Below are positions 24,260 to 37,013 of a stretch of 64,000 nucleotides of DNA, one piece after another; within the stretch, counting starts at the first letter, position 1, and the number at the start of each line of letters is the position of its first letter. The stretch is from Nissolia schottii. Lineage: Eukaryota; Streptophyta; Magnoliopsida; Fabales; Fabaceae. The translations under genes and the position numbers were made by a program. The stretch is taken from assembly GCA_003254905.1 (NCBI GenBank), contig QANU01070688.1:313726-377725 (forward strand). Direction: 5' to 3'. The notes under the pieces were generated by a model. The model was not told where the DNA came from. It ran no database searches and worked only from the letters and a program-made list of their open reading frames with translations.

Positions 24260-26102
24260 ATGCAGTCGCCGGTTCTTGTTCTCAGTGAGTTCTTCCTTTC
24301 ATTCTGTTGTGCTCGTTGTTCGTAAACGGATTTGGATCGTCACATTTTGCATAACAACACAGCATTGCTATATTTTTTTTCTGTTTGTTTTCCGAAATAG
24401 CTGTAGTATAGCATGAGAAATTACTTGATCTGTTTGAAACTATTACTTGGAAACAATGCCGTCGATTTTAGTTTGTTTTTAAAATTCCTCTCTGGTAATT
24501 TCTTTTATTAATAAAATTTAAGTTTCTTTAATTTGAAATTAAAAAAAAATGTATCATTTCTGCTTGACTTTTTTGCTTTTTAATTTGTTGTTCATTTTTT
24601 TTTAATGTGTGGTCCAATGAAGGTCATGATATTTGTTGATTAAATTAAGATAGGTTTTCTGTTGTGCATTTCGAGCATGTCTTTCTCTCTGTTTTTTTTT
24701 TTTTAATATATTTGTTTTGTGTACTGATTTGATCGCCGGATGTGTGTTATAATTGGGCAGAGGATTCTCTGAAGCGTGAGTCGGGAAGCAAGGTGCAGCA
24801 TGCTAATATTACTGCATCAAAGGTACAGCATGTTGTAGGCTACCAACTATTATTATACTGCTGGTTTAGATTTTTCCTTGGTTATCTTCTTGACATTTTA
24901 CAATGGAAAGATCCCCCCTTTTTTCTAAAGCTTAACTTCTGAATCCTAGAGACAGACATAAGAGAGGCTTTCTGCAGCAATTTGTGTCTGTTGTTCTGAA
25001 GGGGAGGTAGTTGCATAGCGCATACATAGGTTGAATTATCATCTTTCTCAGAAAAAGGTGCATTCTATCATATCATACACTGACTGAGGTGTCCTGTGAG
25101 TTTGTAAAGAGTGGTCATGTTTGGTCTTTCTTTTTAATTTTGTTCTTAGATCTACATATAACTGTGTACACACTTTATTGGAGAATATAAGTTAGAAACT
25201 CATGAAGCAAGATTACTATCCTTCTGAGAACAATTTTTCTATTTCCAGCTTGTCTGTAATTTAGGAAAAGTATCTGTAATGCGTTTAATACCCTCTTCTT
25301 CTTCTTTTACTAGTTTATATGTACTTTACAGGGTTCTATTTCCAAATTTTGTAGGGTCTGGACTGTGCTCATATATTTTGCATGAGCTGTTCTTGTTTTT
25401 AAATTACGATTCCAAAGTTCCAAACTGTTTATTTTATTTATGCCCATGTTTTCTCCTATCTCTCTCTCTCTTTTTTTTTTGGGGGGGGGGGGGCACTATG
25501 CATCGATCCAGCATTATCTCATGGAGTCAGTAATGTAAATCTTGTGGTAGATAGTATGTACTTATGGCAAAACTTTAATCAATCAATATCTGGTTCTCTT
25601 CATTTGGCTTTCTAATATGGTTGATGCCTGCCAGGCTGTTGCTGATATAATTCGTACGACTTTGGGACCCAGGTCCATGTTAAAAATGCTACTTGATGCT
25701 GGGGGAGGTTAGTGCTCTCGTCTTTTAAAATATTTCTTAACTTAATGTTATTGAGGATTCTTCTAAGTAATGCCCTTCTCCAATGTTATTTTGTGAAGAG
25801 AAAATATTATCTATGTTTTCAGTGTTGCAACCTGAGAAATTTGTTGTCTCTTTTAATGAATATTGTTTTTGGATGGTGTGGGAGCATTGTTAAGAATAGG
25901 TTCTGGCTTAGAAATTTCCTTTTGTTTTGTGTTCGCCATAGATTGACATTTTGCTCATTTTCATGCATGGGTTGATGTTTCTATGTAGTTGTCTGATGCC
26001 CATTATTTTTTCTTGTAATTAATAGGAATTGTGGTTACGAATGATGGAAATGCTATCTTGCGTGAATTAGATGTTGCTCACCCAGCTGCAAAGGTATGAT
26101 GT

Positions 26103-26146
<44 letters not shown>

Positions 26147-29100
26147 TAAATTAATACCTGCTTTCCGTCCATACACACTGGCACACTGCAACATATTGCT
26201 CAGCCGACAGTTTCCTTTGTGAAAGCACTGCTCTCTGATCTGCAAAGAATTTTTACGGATTTGTTACTGCCTGGTTTGAAATCTTCTAATACCGCTGTCT
26301 TGTTGGAATGCCTGCAGTCTATGATTGAATTGAGCCGCACCCAAGATGAAGAAGTGGGGGATGGAACAACATCTGTCATCATTCTTGGTATGTTTCAAGC
26401 TTATGTTGATTCTTTCTTTATGATTTTATTTCTTTTTTCAAATAATGTATTTTCACCTGTAGGAAAAGGCTTTGTTGTTGTGGTTGTAATGAATTGTTTG
26501 TTATCTTTACGTGTTGATCCATTATGGAAGTCTTGTTTTAAAATGGTTAACAATGTGATTATGACATTGAAACTGGAAGGACAATTATTCCTTGGTGCAT
26601 TTCTGCATGTCTGTAACATGTCATGATTGGTGAATTCTAGATTTTGTTGTGCACTCTAGTTGATTTATCGGGCAATTCATTATCTTTTTCTTCTCTCCAC
26701 TCCTTAATATGTTGTTGATACTTGCAGCTGGTGAGATGCTCCATGTTGCTGAAGCCTTCATTGAGAAGAATTATCATCCTACAGTTATTTGCCGAGGTAA
26801 TTTATATTAGTCACTGGTTCTTTTCTAAAAACATATTAGATTTGATTGGATGACTGCTACAACTATGTGATCTACAGCTTATAACAAAGCTCTGGAGGAT
26901 GCTATTACTGTTCTTGACAATATTGCAATGCCCATTGATGCTACTGATCGTAAGTTTGCTGCTACTGATTTATTGATTTTTTTTTGTTTGGGTGGGGGGT
27001 AGGTGGGTGGAGGGTTGGTGTAACATCCTTTGTTTTTTCAAATGATTTGCAACAGTTTACAGTGATCTGATACTCTGATTTGTAGTAGTGTCTAACCAGT
27101 TTGTTTAAATAGTTTTAGAGTTGGGACTTAAAGGATCCTAGCCAATGCCATTATTGAATTGGATTGCTGCAAACCCCTAGCAATTTATAGTAACATAATG
27201 CTAAATTGAAAATGCTATGAGTCAACAGTAAAATTAAACTATTGAACTAATCAGCCTTGTTTTTATGTTTTGTCAATTTGATAAGATAATGACTCGTTGC
27301 AATGACTTAGTTGAGGTGGCTTAAAGGCAGATTAGCATCAGTGCAGCCTCTATTTGCCCACCAGAGGGTGGTTGGCTGGTTGCTTGAGCCTAGAATAAGA
27401 TTCTTGGCTTCATGTTTGATAGATACCTTTTAATTTTTTGTGGTTATTTCATTTAATGAAATTGTTCTTTGTCATATGCATAATTGTCTCCATTTAATCT
27501 CCTCTCTGATACACAATCTTAATGTGGATAAAACTGTAGGAGCTACGATGCTGGGGCTAGTTAAAAGCTGCATAGGTACCAAGTTCACTAGCCAATTTGG
27601 GGATTTAATTGCTGTGAGTATCCTCTACTCTTTGGGCTAGATTGGCAAAGTAGTTCTCTTGGTTCTTTTGTATATTTTATTATTTATTATTATGGGTTTG
27701 CTTTTGGATATCGTCAAATCTAAAAAAAAGGTCAGACATAATCCTTTGTGTTACTTGAAAGGAAATAAGTTGTCAACCATAAATTTTCCATGAAAAAACT
27801 TGAGAGTTTATTTGATATTCTGATTTTGATAATTACAACTTGTTTGTTCACTGTTCATGTTATAGTTTCGGCGTATAGCCAAGAGGTTGAGTGATCATTA
27901 TTGTATAGTAATAAACTGGGCATATGGAGTAATTGAGGCGGCTCGCCTATACTTCTATAACTCTAGTATACTTTCTTTTCTTCCTGTATAAAATTTTTTC
28001 AGCTCGTCTTCAGATTTCTCATTTACTACGTGTTAATATGATTAGAACCTTATGTACTGTGAGTCCAAATAACTACAGTTTTTATACAGTAGGATAGTAA
28101 TTGTATATGTTATATGTCTCACATTTTACTTTGGTTAACTTCCAGGATTTAGCTATTGATGCTACTACCACAGTAGGTGTTGATCTTGGCCAAGGTTTGA
28201 GAGATGTAGATATAAAAAATTATATTAAGGTTGAGAAGGTCCCTGGTGGGCAGCTGGAGGATTCAAAAGTTCTTAAAGGAGTTATGATAAACAAAGATGT
28301 TGTTGCACCTGGCAAAATGAGGAGAAAGATTGTTAACCCTCGTATCATTCTTCTTGATAGTCCCCTTGAGTATAAAAAGGGAGAAAACCAAACTAATGCT
28401 GAACTGCTCAAAGAAGAAGACTGGAGTCTCTTGTTGAAGATGGAAGAAGAATATATTGAGGAGCTCTGCATGCAGATACTTAAGTTTAAACCAGATTTAG
28501 TGATTACAGAGAAGGGACTCAGTGATTTGGCATGCCATTATTTTAGCAAGCATGGGGTTAGTGCAATCAGAAGGCTGAGGAAAACTGATAATAATAGAAT
28601 TGCAAGAGCATGTGGGGCTGTTATTGTGAACAGACCAGATGAATTACAAGAGTCTGATGTTGGTACTGGTGCTGGGTTATTTGAAGTGAAGAAAATTGGA
28701 GATGAGTTCTTTGCATTTATTGTTGAATGCAAAGACCCTAAGGCTTGTACTGTACTGCTGAGGGGGCCTAGCAAGGATCTCTTAAGTGAAGTTGAGAGAA
28801 ACCTACAGGTAAGCTGTTGATTTGTACTTAAGAGCATGTCGATTTGGTCACTGCTTTCTGAAAGTTGTTCCCTTGACAGGATGCCATGTCTGTTTCAAGG
28901 AATATAATAAAAAATCCAAAGCTTGTTCCTGGAGGTGGTGCTACAGAGTTGACTGTATCAGCGACTTTAAAGCAGAAGAGTTCATCTGTTCAAGGCATAG
29001 AGAAGGTCAGTACAACTGTAATATTGCCATTGGTTTTCAGTTCTATGGTGGGCCTAAGTTCTATTTTTGCCTCGTAGCAGTAGTTTACTCTGGTTCTCAC

Positions 29101-29847
29101 ATATTCTTGTTGACGGGCAGTGGCCGTATGAAGCAGCTGCCATTGCTTTTGAGGCTATACCCCGTACTTTGGCACAAAATTGTGGAGTAAATGTCATCAG
29201 GACTATGACTGCACTACAAGGAAAAGTAAGAATTTTTGCTTTTACTTCTGTTGATGATTCTTTCTTTGATTATGTTTTACATTGTATTTTTGGCTATTAT
29301 AGCATGCAAATGGAGAGAATGCATGGATTGGCATAGATGGAAACACTGGTGCCATCACCGACATGAATGAGTCCAAGGTGCTTTCATTTATTCTATTAAG
29401 CATTTAAATGATTCCAAGACAACCAGTTACCATTTTGCCAAAGTTATTCAGATTACATTAGAATAAAAGATAATACGTTTCAGTTACTCTGTTTCCAGAA
29501 TAGATTACACAAAATAAATCCCGTTTATTTTCCATTGCTTCCCTTCCCTGCTTCCATTGGATTTGCATTATGTTCTATTGATTCATGTGATGTACATATG
29601 CTTGATAAGCAAGTCAGCGAAGGAGCTTTGAAACTGTTTTGTTCCAATATGATGTTAGATCTGGGATGCATACAATGTGAAGGCACAAACATTTAAGACT
29701 GCCATTGAAGCTGCTTGCATGCTTCTCCGGATTGACGATGTAGTGAGCGGGATTAAGAAGAGGCAGGCCCCTGGAGCAGGCGGCCCTTCAAAGCCTAAGG
29801 TTGAGACTGAGGCGGATGCTGACGGTGAGCAAATACTTCCCGACTGA
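24260..29847 (+). CDS. CCT3: T-complex protein 1 subunit gamma (CCT3 chaperonin)
   Basis: Exons: 24260-24284, 24761-24822, 25635-25707, 26026-26093, 26318-26387, 26728-26796, 26878-26949, 27540-27613, 28146-28808, 28880-29005, 29121-29225, 29303-29377, 29659-29847. All introns are GT-AG and the sum is 1671 nt (556 aa), the usual plant CCT gamma length. CCT3 is one of eight paralogous subunits of the cytosolic TRiC/CCT ring that folds actin, tubulin and other clients with ATP. Visible family motifs: MQSPVLVLKDSLKRE at the start, LGPRSMLKMLL and NDGNAILREL in the N-terminal equatorial domain, the nucleotide-contact motif GDGTTSVI (about residues 95-102), the apical-domain exon at 28146-28808, LVPGGGATE, and WIGIDGNTGAI near the C-terminal equatorial domain. 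The protein ends in EQILPD. There are no frameshifts. The identification is very secure. Confidence 0.97.
25455..25494. repeat. (TC)n / poly-T / poly-G tract in CCT3 intron
   Basis: CTCTCT repeats run into a T tract and then about 14 G in a row. It lies in CCT3 intron 2. Such a tract is prone to assembly and sequencing error. Confidence 0.85.
26106..26147. repeat. (TC)n(TA)n compound microsatellite
   Basis: About ten TC units followed by about ten TA units in CCT3 intron 4, 13 bases after the exon end. Confidence 0.9.
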
Positions 29848-31751
29848 GAACATGGGCTTAGCTGACATTGCTTTTTGACATGTAGAATAGAAGATGAGTT
29901 AGGACTTGGTGAGCTTTTGGATCCTTGATTTGGCCGTTGTTTTGTATCTTTTGTTTTGTGAGAGTAATTTAAACCGTTTAACCCTTACGGCATTTATTGA
30001 GCTTTATTGATTGTTAATCCCTTCATTGTTGAGATTTTGTGCAAATGCCACAGTTTTGCCACTCGGAATTCAATTTCTCTCTTAAGCTTTAAGAATCACA
30101 TGTCAGGTTTTTCTTCAGTGGTTACCCTAGGTCATGCGCTAAGCAGGCCAGCAATACTGTGATTGCATTAACCATCCTAATATGTAAGCACGGGCATAAT
30201 TATTGTTGATTTGTATTTTATTTGCAGTTACATAGTTTGTGCTAATTGGAAAATTTTACTATGAAATGTTAATTAGTACGTTTGGGTCACACGAAATATT
30301 ATGCTAACAAGCAATTTTTTCCCCAACCAAGTAGCGATTATAAATAGATGTGCCAAAGATCTGAAATACACCTTTGTTTTTTTGTTTGACGAATGAAATA
30401 TGTATCTTCTGAAATGTGTTAGCATAATATTTTTATTTTTCAATGTTAATTTTCGCTAATAGTTTCCACTTGGACGTTTGATGGTGAAATGCATTAATTA
30501 GTTGATAACTTGATAGATATTAAAACTAAACAAAAGGAATTTTCAAAACACACAAGTATTAACTTCACGTTTATTTACGATTTGGAACCATACACAGCTA
30601 CCATGAGACACGAGTAGTAAGGATGTATTTGCCATTTGATACGATTTACGGGGAACCTATTTTATTGTGGCGATCTTTTTTCCTTATGGTTTTTACAACA
30701 GAAAAGTTATAATAATTTGTTATGGAAGAATGTATGGAAGTGTTTGCTCACAAAGTAAAAATAACGGAAGTATTGAGTAAAAATATAAGAACATGACTCA
30801 GCTGAAACTGTCTGAAACTATCTCATGTATTCATGTGAAGAAAAAAACGTTGGGAACCTGTATGGTCTGTCTATGAAAACATTGAAAATGATGATTTTAT
30901 ATCAACCCATGAAATTGTTGATCTTATAGCGATAGAACAAAAAAAATTAGTAGTGATTCCACACAAATATACAAATTGATAATTTATTTTAATATTCATG
31001 TCCTTAACTTACTGTATTTTAATAACATTTCTATTAATTAATCTACTAATAAAATATAACTTTTATTTTTTTCAAGTGCACTTAAGATGTCTACTGCTAG
31101 AACTATTGAAATGGGCTCAATCTAATGAGCCAGAATGACCCAAAAATATGGATGTGACTAAGAAAATATGAAAAAAAAATTGAGTTGGTTCGACTTAACC
31201 CAATTTAAATTAACCCAACCCGTCAGGCTAGCCTAATAGTCTGACCAATTTGACGTGCCCTTATTTTTTTTTCCTTACATGTGTACTTGTTCAATAAGTT
31301 TAAATATTAATGAGTCATCTAATAAGAAGAATATTAATGAAAACATAAGCAACCTAAAAATGTTAGTGAATACAGGGGAGACTCATGATTACTGAGTTTT
31401 TGAAGCAATTTATCTATGCTTTATATTAGAACAATTACATTCATGTAAATTTTATTTTTGTAAATTTAGTCCATCTAATTTCAAGTGTTTGACCCCCTAA
31501 TGTAAATTGTTTGTACTTTTTATCAATTGTCAAAAAAAGTATTATAATCTTATTGTTATGTAACTTACGTAAACGAAAGATAATTACAAAGTCTTTGTAA
31601 ATAGCTCTAGAATGTTGTATATTGATTAAATTGAATGCAAAATGCATTTCCATAATTTCCTTTGTAATATAGCCATATTCAAACATTTGGGAATTAAGAA
31701 TTAATCTAAATCAACTCAAAATTAAGCCAAAATAATTTTATTATATAAACT
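29848..31751. other. CCT3 3' UTR and AT-rich intergenic DNA
   Basis: The CCT3 3' UTR probably ends within the first few hundred bases. The remainder is AT-rich. At 31110-31260 it has sequence in the style of hAT-element ends (runs such as AACCCAACCCGTC), without a clear TSD. No gene was seen. Confidence 0.4.
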
Positions 31752-31760
31752 AGTTATTTT

Positions 31761-32277
31761 GGAAATATGCTCATTTTGATTCTTGAAAGGGTAAGATTGA
31801 TTTACTTTGGTCCTTGAAATTTAAAATTTGACATTTTAATCATTGAAATTGTAAGTTGTAAGTCAAATTAGTCATTTAATTCATTATCATTATTTTATTG
31901 TCATGTTTTCGCTAATTTTTTGTATTAAATGATAATGTGATAACAAAAGAGACCGTGTGGAAACACTAAAGGCTAAAAATATAATTGTTATGACACTTGA
32001 AGCTACATTGCAACTTCATTTACCACCATAGCTGCTCTGACAACTTCATTTGCATTAATTTCAAGGGTAACTACAACTCATTTGCAGTATCAATTATTGT
32101 TAATGTCCATTTTAATGTGATAAATCAATGAAAATGTGATAATACAATAATAATAATGAATTGAGGGACTAATTTGACCAAACACTTCAATTTCAGAATT
32201 AAAAAGTCAAATTTTAAATTTCAATGACCAAAGTGACTTGAACTTACACTTTTAATAATCAAAATGAGGATTACATC
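31761..32277. mobile_element. Mutator-type MITE with 9-bp TSD
   Basis: This 517-bp element has long diverged inverted ends. Both carry CTCATTTTGAT and then TTTGGTC, TTGAAATT and TAAAATTTGAC in order. The 9-bp duplication AGTTATTTT is perfect at 31752-31760 and 32278-32286. No coding capacity was seen. Confidence 0.87.
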
Positions 32278-32286
32278 AGTTATTTT

Positions 32287-33300
32287 ATTTTTACCCAATA
32301 AAATTTAATTACACTTTATTACCAAACTTTACCAACTTTAAATTAGTGTGTGTGTATATATATATATATTAAAAAAAATTAAGTTGATAAAATATAAACC
32401 CATGGACCAACCCAAAAATAGCCAAAATAAAAATGAACTAACATTTTATTAATCCAAAAATAACATAACTTAAAATGACCTGACCTGGCTCAATCCAAAT
32501 GGGCCCACCTGATCCATTTTAAAACTTCTATCTACTGCTGATAACAATAATTTATTCCCTCATAATAAATAAGCTCATCTAAATAAAGTAAACTTTTTAC
32601 CACAAAATATTTCTAATGTAACTTCACTCCTAGATTAAGACGCAGAAACACAGTAAAATTAAGCAGCAAGAATCCCGTTAAGATATATCTTCAAAAAAAA
32701 AAAATTAAAAATATATTTTACTCCCATGATGCATATATAGTCGTTGGAGATGGCTTAAATGCACTAATCTCCAGTTGGTGCTTGGTGCACCAAATGAAAA
32801 AAAAAATTGGTTTACCATAGTCATCGAGACTATATTTGTAATTGAACCAAACATTTTCCCCCCCACTCTTCTCTCTCACCGCTCTCTCTGCCTTTTCCCA
32901 TTCTCCCGCCCTCACCTTCCTCTTCCACTCACCACCACCGAATCCCACCACCTCCAGATCTGAGAACCTTCCATGCCTCCACCACCATTCGACATGACGC
33001 TTTGGAGCCACGTTGCAATTGGAATCAGTGAGATGAAGGCGAAGCAAGAGATCTAGCAACTCCTCGTTGTCCACAATGGTTTTATCCTAGAGATGGCTCG
33101 ACGACGGAAGTGGTTAGGGTTGCGACACCAACCATACCCACGCCACCGCACAAGATTCAGAGTATCATGCTTTGTTACTTGCATCGTGCACGAACCCGTA
33201 GTAGTACCGTGCCCCTTCTCCTTCAACCTTCAATTGCCTTCGACATTGTTGCGCCATTCAAATCCTCTACCACATTGTTGTTATACCTAATTTTCTTTTT
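32287..33300. other. Repeat-like intergenic DNA
   Basis: AT-rich sequence with CAACCC-type words (32400-32530) is followed by a C-rich segment at 32850-33290. The C-rich segment yields overlapping open frames on both strands, the longest about 118 codons on the minus strand. No protein family was recognised and I treat the frames as spurious. Confidence 0.4.
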
Positions 33301-33309
33301 TTAATCAAA

Positions 33310-34720
33310 TTAAGTCCTCATGGGAGAAGGACAGTTCACTAGCCAAACTAATTTCTGAACTGAAGGCTAATCCTTACTCCAAGGAAAAGTTCACATGGAT
33401 CAATGAAGAGTTGAGAAGGGCGGGCAAGTTGGTGTATTGGCAATGATGGTGCATTGGCTGCATAACTCCTCTGCTGGGGGACATTTAGGGAGAGATGGAA
33501 CCGCAGCCAAGGTGAAATCCCTATTTTATTGGAAGGGCATGCTGAAAGATATTAGCAGTTATGTGAGAAATTGCACAACATGCCAAACTTGCAAACCTGA
33601 TCTATCAGCTTCCCTGAGACTATTACAGCCTCTGCCAATTCCTAACAGGATATGGGATGACATAAGCATGGATTTCATAGAAGGACTTCCTCCTTCTAAT
33701 GGAAAACAATTTATCTTTGTTGTAGTGGATAGGCTAAGCAAGGCAAGCCACTTCATTGCCCTTTCTCATCCCTATACAACAAAAGATGTTGCGAGCTTGT
33801 TCCTGCAGAATATTTTCAAACTCCATGGCCTCCCTAAAACTATAGTTTCAGACAGAGATGCTATTTTCCTAAGCAAATTTTGGGAGGAGTTATTCATAAC
33901 TCCAGGGGGTAGCATTGCACAAATCCTCAACATATCATCCACAAATAGATGGCCAAACTGAGATTGTGAATAAATGCCTAGAAACTTAACTTGAGATGTA
34001 TGTGCATTGAAAAGCCACATTCCCAAGTTAAATGGCTACCTCTAGCAGAATGGTGGTACAATACCAACCATCATGTAGCAGCAAATTTCTCTCCTTATGA
34101 GGTCATGTATGGCCAGCCCCCACCTATACACTTACCTTACCTTCCTGGGGAATCAAGGATCAAGGAAGTGGACAGGACATTCAGCAAGAGGGAAAGCATG
34201 CTGGTTTGCTGAAATTTCATCTCCGAAGAGCTTAGAATAGAATGGTGCAAGCTGCCAACAACACTAGAAGTGACGGAAGCTGCTTTGTTGTAGGTGACTT
34301 TGTTTATCTAAAATTGTAGCCGTATCGACAGAATTCCCTTCATCCTAGGAGTGTTCATAAGTTTTCCCCCAAGTACTATTGTCCCCCAAGTACTATGACC
34401 CTTGTCAAGTAGTGGATCACATTGGCAAGGCTGCATACTAACCCAATCTCCCACCAAATTCATTGGTCCACAATGTTTTTCATGTCTCTCAGCTCAAGAA
34501 GTGCCACAATGTTCCTGCAGCCACGTTTACTCCCGCGCCTCTATCTTAGCCCCAAAGCTCGAGACAATCGTGAGCCAAAGATGATCTTGGAGAGAAAAAT
34601 GGTGAAGAGAAAGGGGAAAGCAGCTACCAAAGTCTTAGTTAAATGGAAGCACCTCCCGGACTCAACAACCACCTAGGAGTTCTATGATACCTTGGTGAAC
34701 AATTTCCCACACTTTCATCC
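33310..34720 (+). pseudogene. Chromovirus (Ty3-gypsy) pol remnant: integrase and chromodomain
   Basis: The order is that of a chromovirus pol end. An integrase zinc-binding region comes first (a histidine pair, then CTTCQTC at about 33580). It is followed by the integrase core (DDISMDFIEGLP at about 33655, TIVSDRDAIF at about 33842), the C-terminal integrase part (EWWYNTNHH, SPYEVMYGQ at about 34050-34120) and a chromodomain-like end (KVLVKWKHLPDSTTTWEF at about 34630-34680, with a stop inside). Frameshifts or stops near 33895-33990 and 34210-34400 break the frame. Gag, protease, reverse transcriptase and RNase H are missing. It is an inactive transposon fragment. Confidence 0.9.
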
Positions 34721-34754
34721 TTGAGGACAAGGATGTGCAAAAAGGGGCGGGTAT

Positions 34755-35200
34755 TGTTATAGCTATTTCAATTAAATAAATTGTGGGTGATGGTGGTAGT
34801 TGGTACTATAACATTGGGGAGTTAAGTTGTTTTCATGCTTTGTTGAGCAAGATTCCCGTTAGACTTCATAAAGGGTAGTGGAGGAAATAGCTAGAGAATT
34901 ATGAGCTGGCAATATAGATTGTGAGGGTAGGATTTCTGAAGCTTTCTCTTAGAATCTTTTCCTATATGTAAGGATCACCATTTGATGAAATCATACAAGA
35001 GAATTCATGATCATCTTCCACCTCACTCTCTCATTCTTTCAAAATCTCTCTCACAAGTTCTCTCAGGTAGGTTCTTTCATCCTTCCCCTGAGGACTGTTC
35101 AGTCTCTCGGAATTTAGCATTCCCTGAGCTCTCCATTCACACAAAACTCCATTAATCCTATTTCACGTTGCCTAGCGGCACTCACCTTGTGACGAATCGT
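34755..35200 (+). mobile_element. Probable 3' LTR of the chromovirus remnant
   Basis: Directly after pol lies a purine-rich tract, AAAAAGGGGCGGGTAT (polypurine-tract-like), and then TGTTATAGC, an LTR-type start at 34755. The end of the LTR could not be set because no partner copy is in the window. The right coordinate is approximate. Confidence 0.5.
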
Positions 35201-35632
35201 TGCCATCAATGATGGGGTCTTCCTTGTTTTGGTTTGCCCAAGAGAGAGGAACCACTTTTTCCATATAGTGTTTTTTGGTTAAATCTAACCTAAAAGTTCA
35301 TATTAATTTCCCAATTTTTATCTTTGTAAAGCTTACACAATTGGCTAAAAGATTTGATTTTCTAGGTTGTCTCAAATTTTATTCTTGTGGATTGTTGTGA
35401 ATATGATTTTTTCCCCAAATTTTTATGAGTTTTGATTGTTGATGGTTTGTGATTTGACTTTTGAGTTGGAGGTTGTATGTAGGTGGTGGTTAAGAACAAG
35501 AACTTGTAGATCACTATGAGTTAGCGGTGGTAGGAGGAGGATGTTGCAGGGAGGAGGCAGCAGCGGTGCAATGGGCAAAGGGCAGGTGCCGAAGAGATGG
35601 TAAAGGGAAGAGGGAGATGTGTGAGGGGAGGA
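35201..35632. other. Intergenic DNA between LTR remnant and hAT element
   Basis: No gene is visible. A GA-rich stretch lies at 35500-35640. It may still contain the end of the LTR. Confidence 0.35.
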
Positions 35633-35640
35633 GGTGAGGG

Positions 35641-36483
35641 TAGGGGTGTCAAACGGGCCATTGGGCCTGCGGGCCTAAACTTATGCCTATTTTTAAGATT
35701 TGGCTCGCTTATGGTTGGTCTGCGGGCTTAAACAGGCTAGCCCATCAGTTCGTTTATTTTTTTAAAAAAAATTAAATTTTGGTCTATTTTTTATGATTTA
35801 AATACAAAGTTATGAATAAATATGTGCGGTCATTTTTAACTATTTTTTATCGTCTATCTATTAATTAATCAAAAAGAAATAATTTATGTAAAATAGAGAA
35901 TCCATTTTCGATGGTAATAAATAGAGAAAAATTAAGATTGTGATTTTTTCGTTTTTATCTCTTTATTATGATTACGAAATCTTTAATTTTGGATAGATAT
36001 ACAAATAGTAACATTTTTCAATTAAGAAACTATTTGCAAATTTTTGATAGAAAAAAAAGGGATAACTAGAGAATGTATTTAATTAACACGTAGGATCTAA
36101 ACCCGCCCGATGATCAACTTTTAAAATATCTAAAAAATGTTTTAATTATAACTAAAACAACATAACAATTTAGTTTGCAATTTGGGCTTTAAGAAGAAGA
36201 TCTAAAACTTCAATTTGAGCTTCAATTTGAACTTGAGGTCTCAATTATTATGTAATTTTTTTATTAACTTAATTTTAAAAAATAACAATTTGGTTTTAAA
36301 AAAATAAAAAAATTTAAAAATTTTTAAAAAAAAATTTGCGGGCTAACTCGTGAGCCTGTCGGGCGGGTCCGTTTAGCCCTGTTAGCTTAAACGGGCCAAA
36401 CCATTTTTAAATTTTCACAGAACTATTTTTTGTGTGGAATAAATAAGTTGTGCTCGTCAGTCAAGTTCATTTTGACAATCCTA
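35641..36483. mobile_element. Non-autonomous hAT-type element with 8-bp TSD
   Basis: This 843-bp element starts TAGGGGTGTCAAACGGGCC and ends with GACAATCCTA, whose reverse complement TAGGATTGTC matches the start at 8 of 10 positions. Subterminal regions on both sides are rich in CGGGCC and GCGGGC words, as in hAT MITEs. The 8-bp flanks GGTGAGGG (35633-35640) and GGCGAGGG (36484-36491) match at 7 of 8. No transposase is present. Confidence 0.87.
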
Positions 36484-36491
36484 GGCGAGGG

Positions 36492-37013
36492 TAAAATCAA
36501 AAATATATTTAATCACTTTTAAAATGTTTTTAATTACATTTTAAAATTATGAATAAATACAAATGAACAACCATATGACACAGTGCATAACACACCATTA
36601 TCAAGTGAATTTAAGTCATTATATGAATGCCACCAATGGTTCAAATGGTTTAAACAAAATTTACTTTGAATCTTGATGGGAAAAAATCTAACGCAAGCTT
36701 TATGCGAACCATTCAGCTCGAACCAAAATGACTGTAGGGAAAAAGGTATTTGTTCAGAATTAGGCCCAAGGTTTTATGCATACCGGCATGAGCCTCCATA
36801 TAACGTAGGGGCACCCATATTTCTCCTTTGATTTATGCATAACCACAAATTGAAATAAAAGATACCACACGACCAATAAAAACCACAATCCTTGATTGAA
36901 ATTATGTGTTCATATTTTAGAAGACAAACTATCACCATAGAGAAAAGAAAAAACCATCACCACAAATTCGAAGACCTTAACAATAAGTAAAGTGCCTACA
37001 ATTCAAAAATACT
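36492..37013. other. Intergenic DNA and 3' UTR side of eIF6
   Basis: No gene is visible. The part nearest 37013 should be the eIF6 3' UTR, which lies downstream of its stop on the minus strand. Confidence 0.5.

Noticed and set aside
32718..33074. 118-codon open frame on the minus strand
   Set aside because: It overlaps another frame on the opposite strand, has no recognisable family and lies in repeat-like C-rich DNA.
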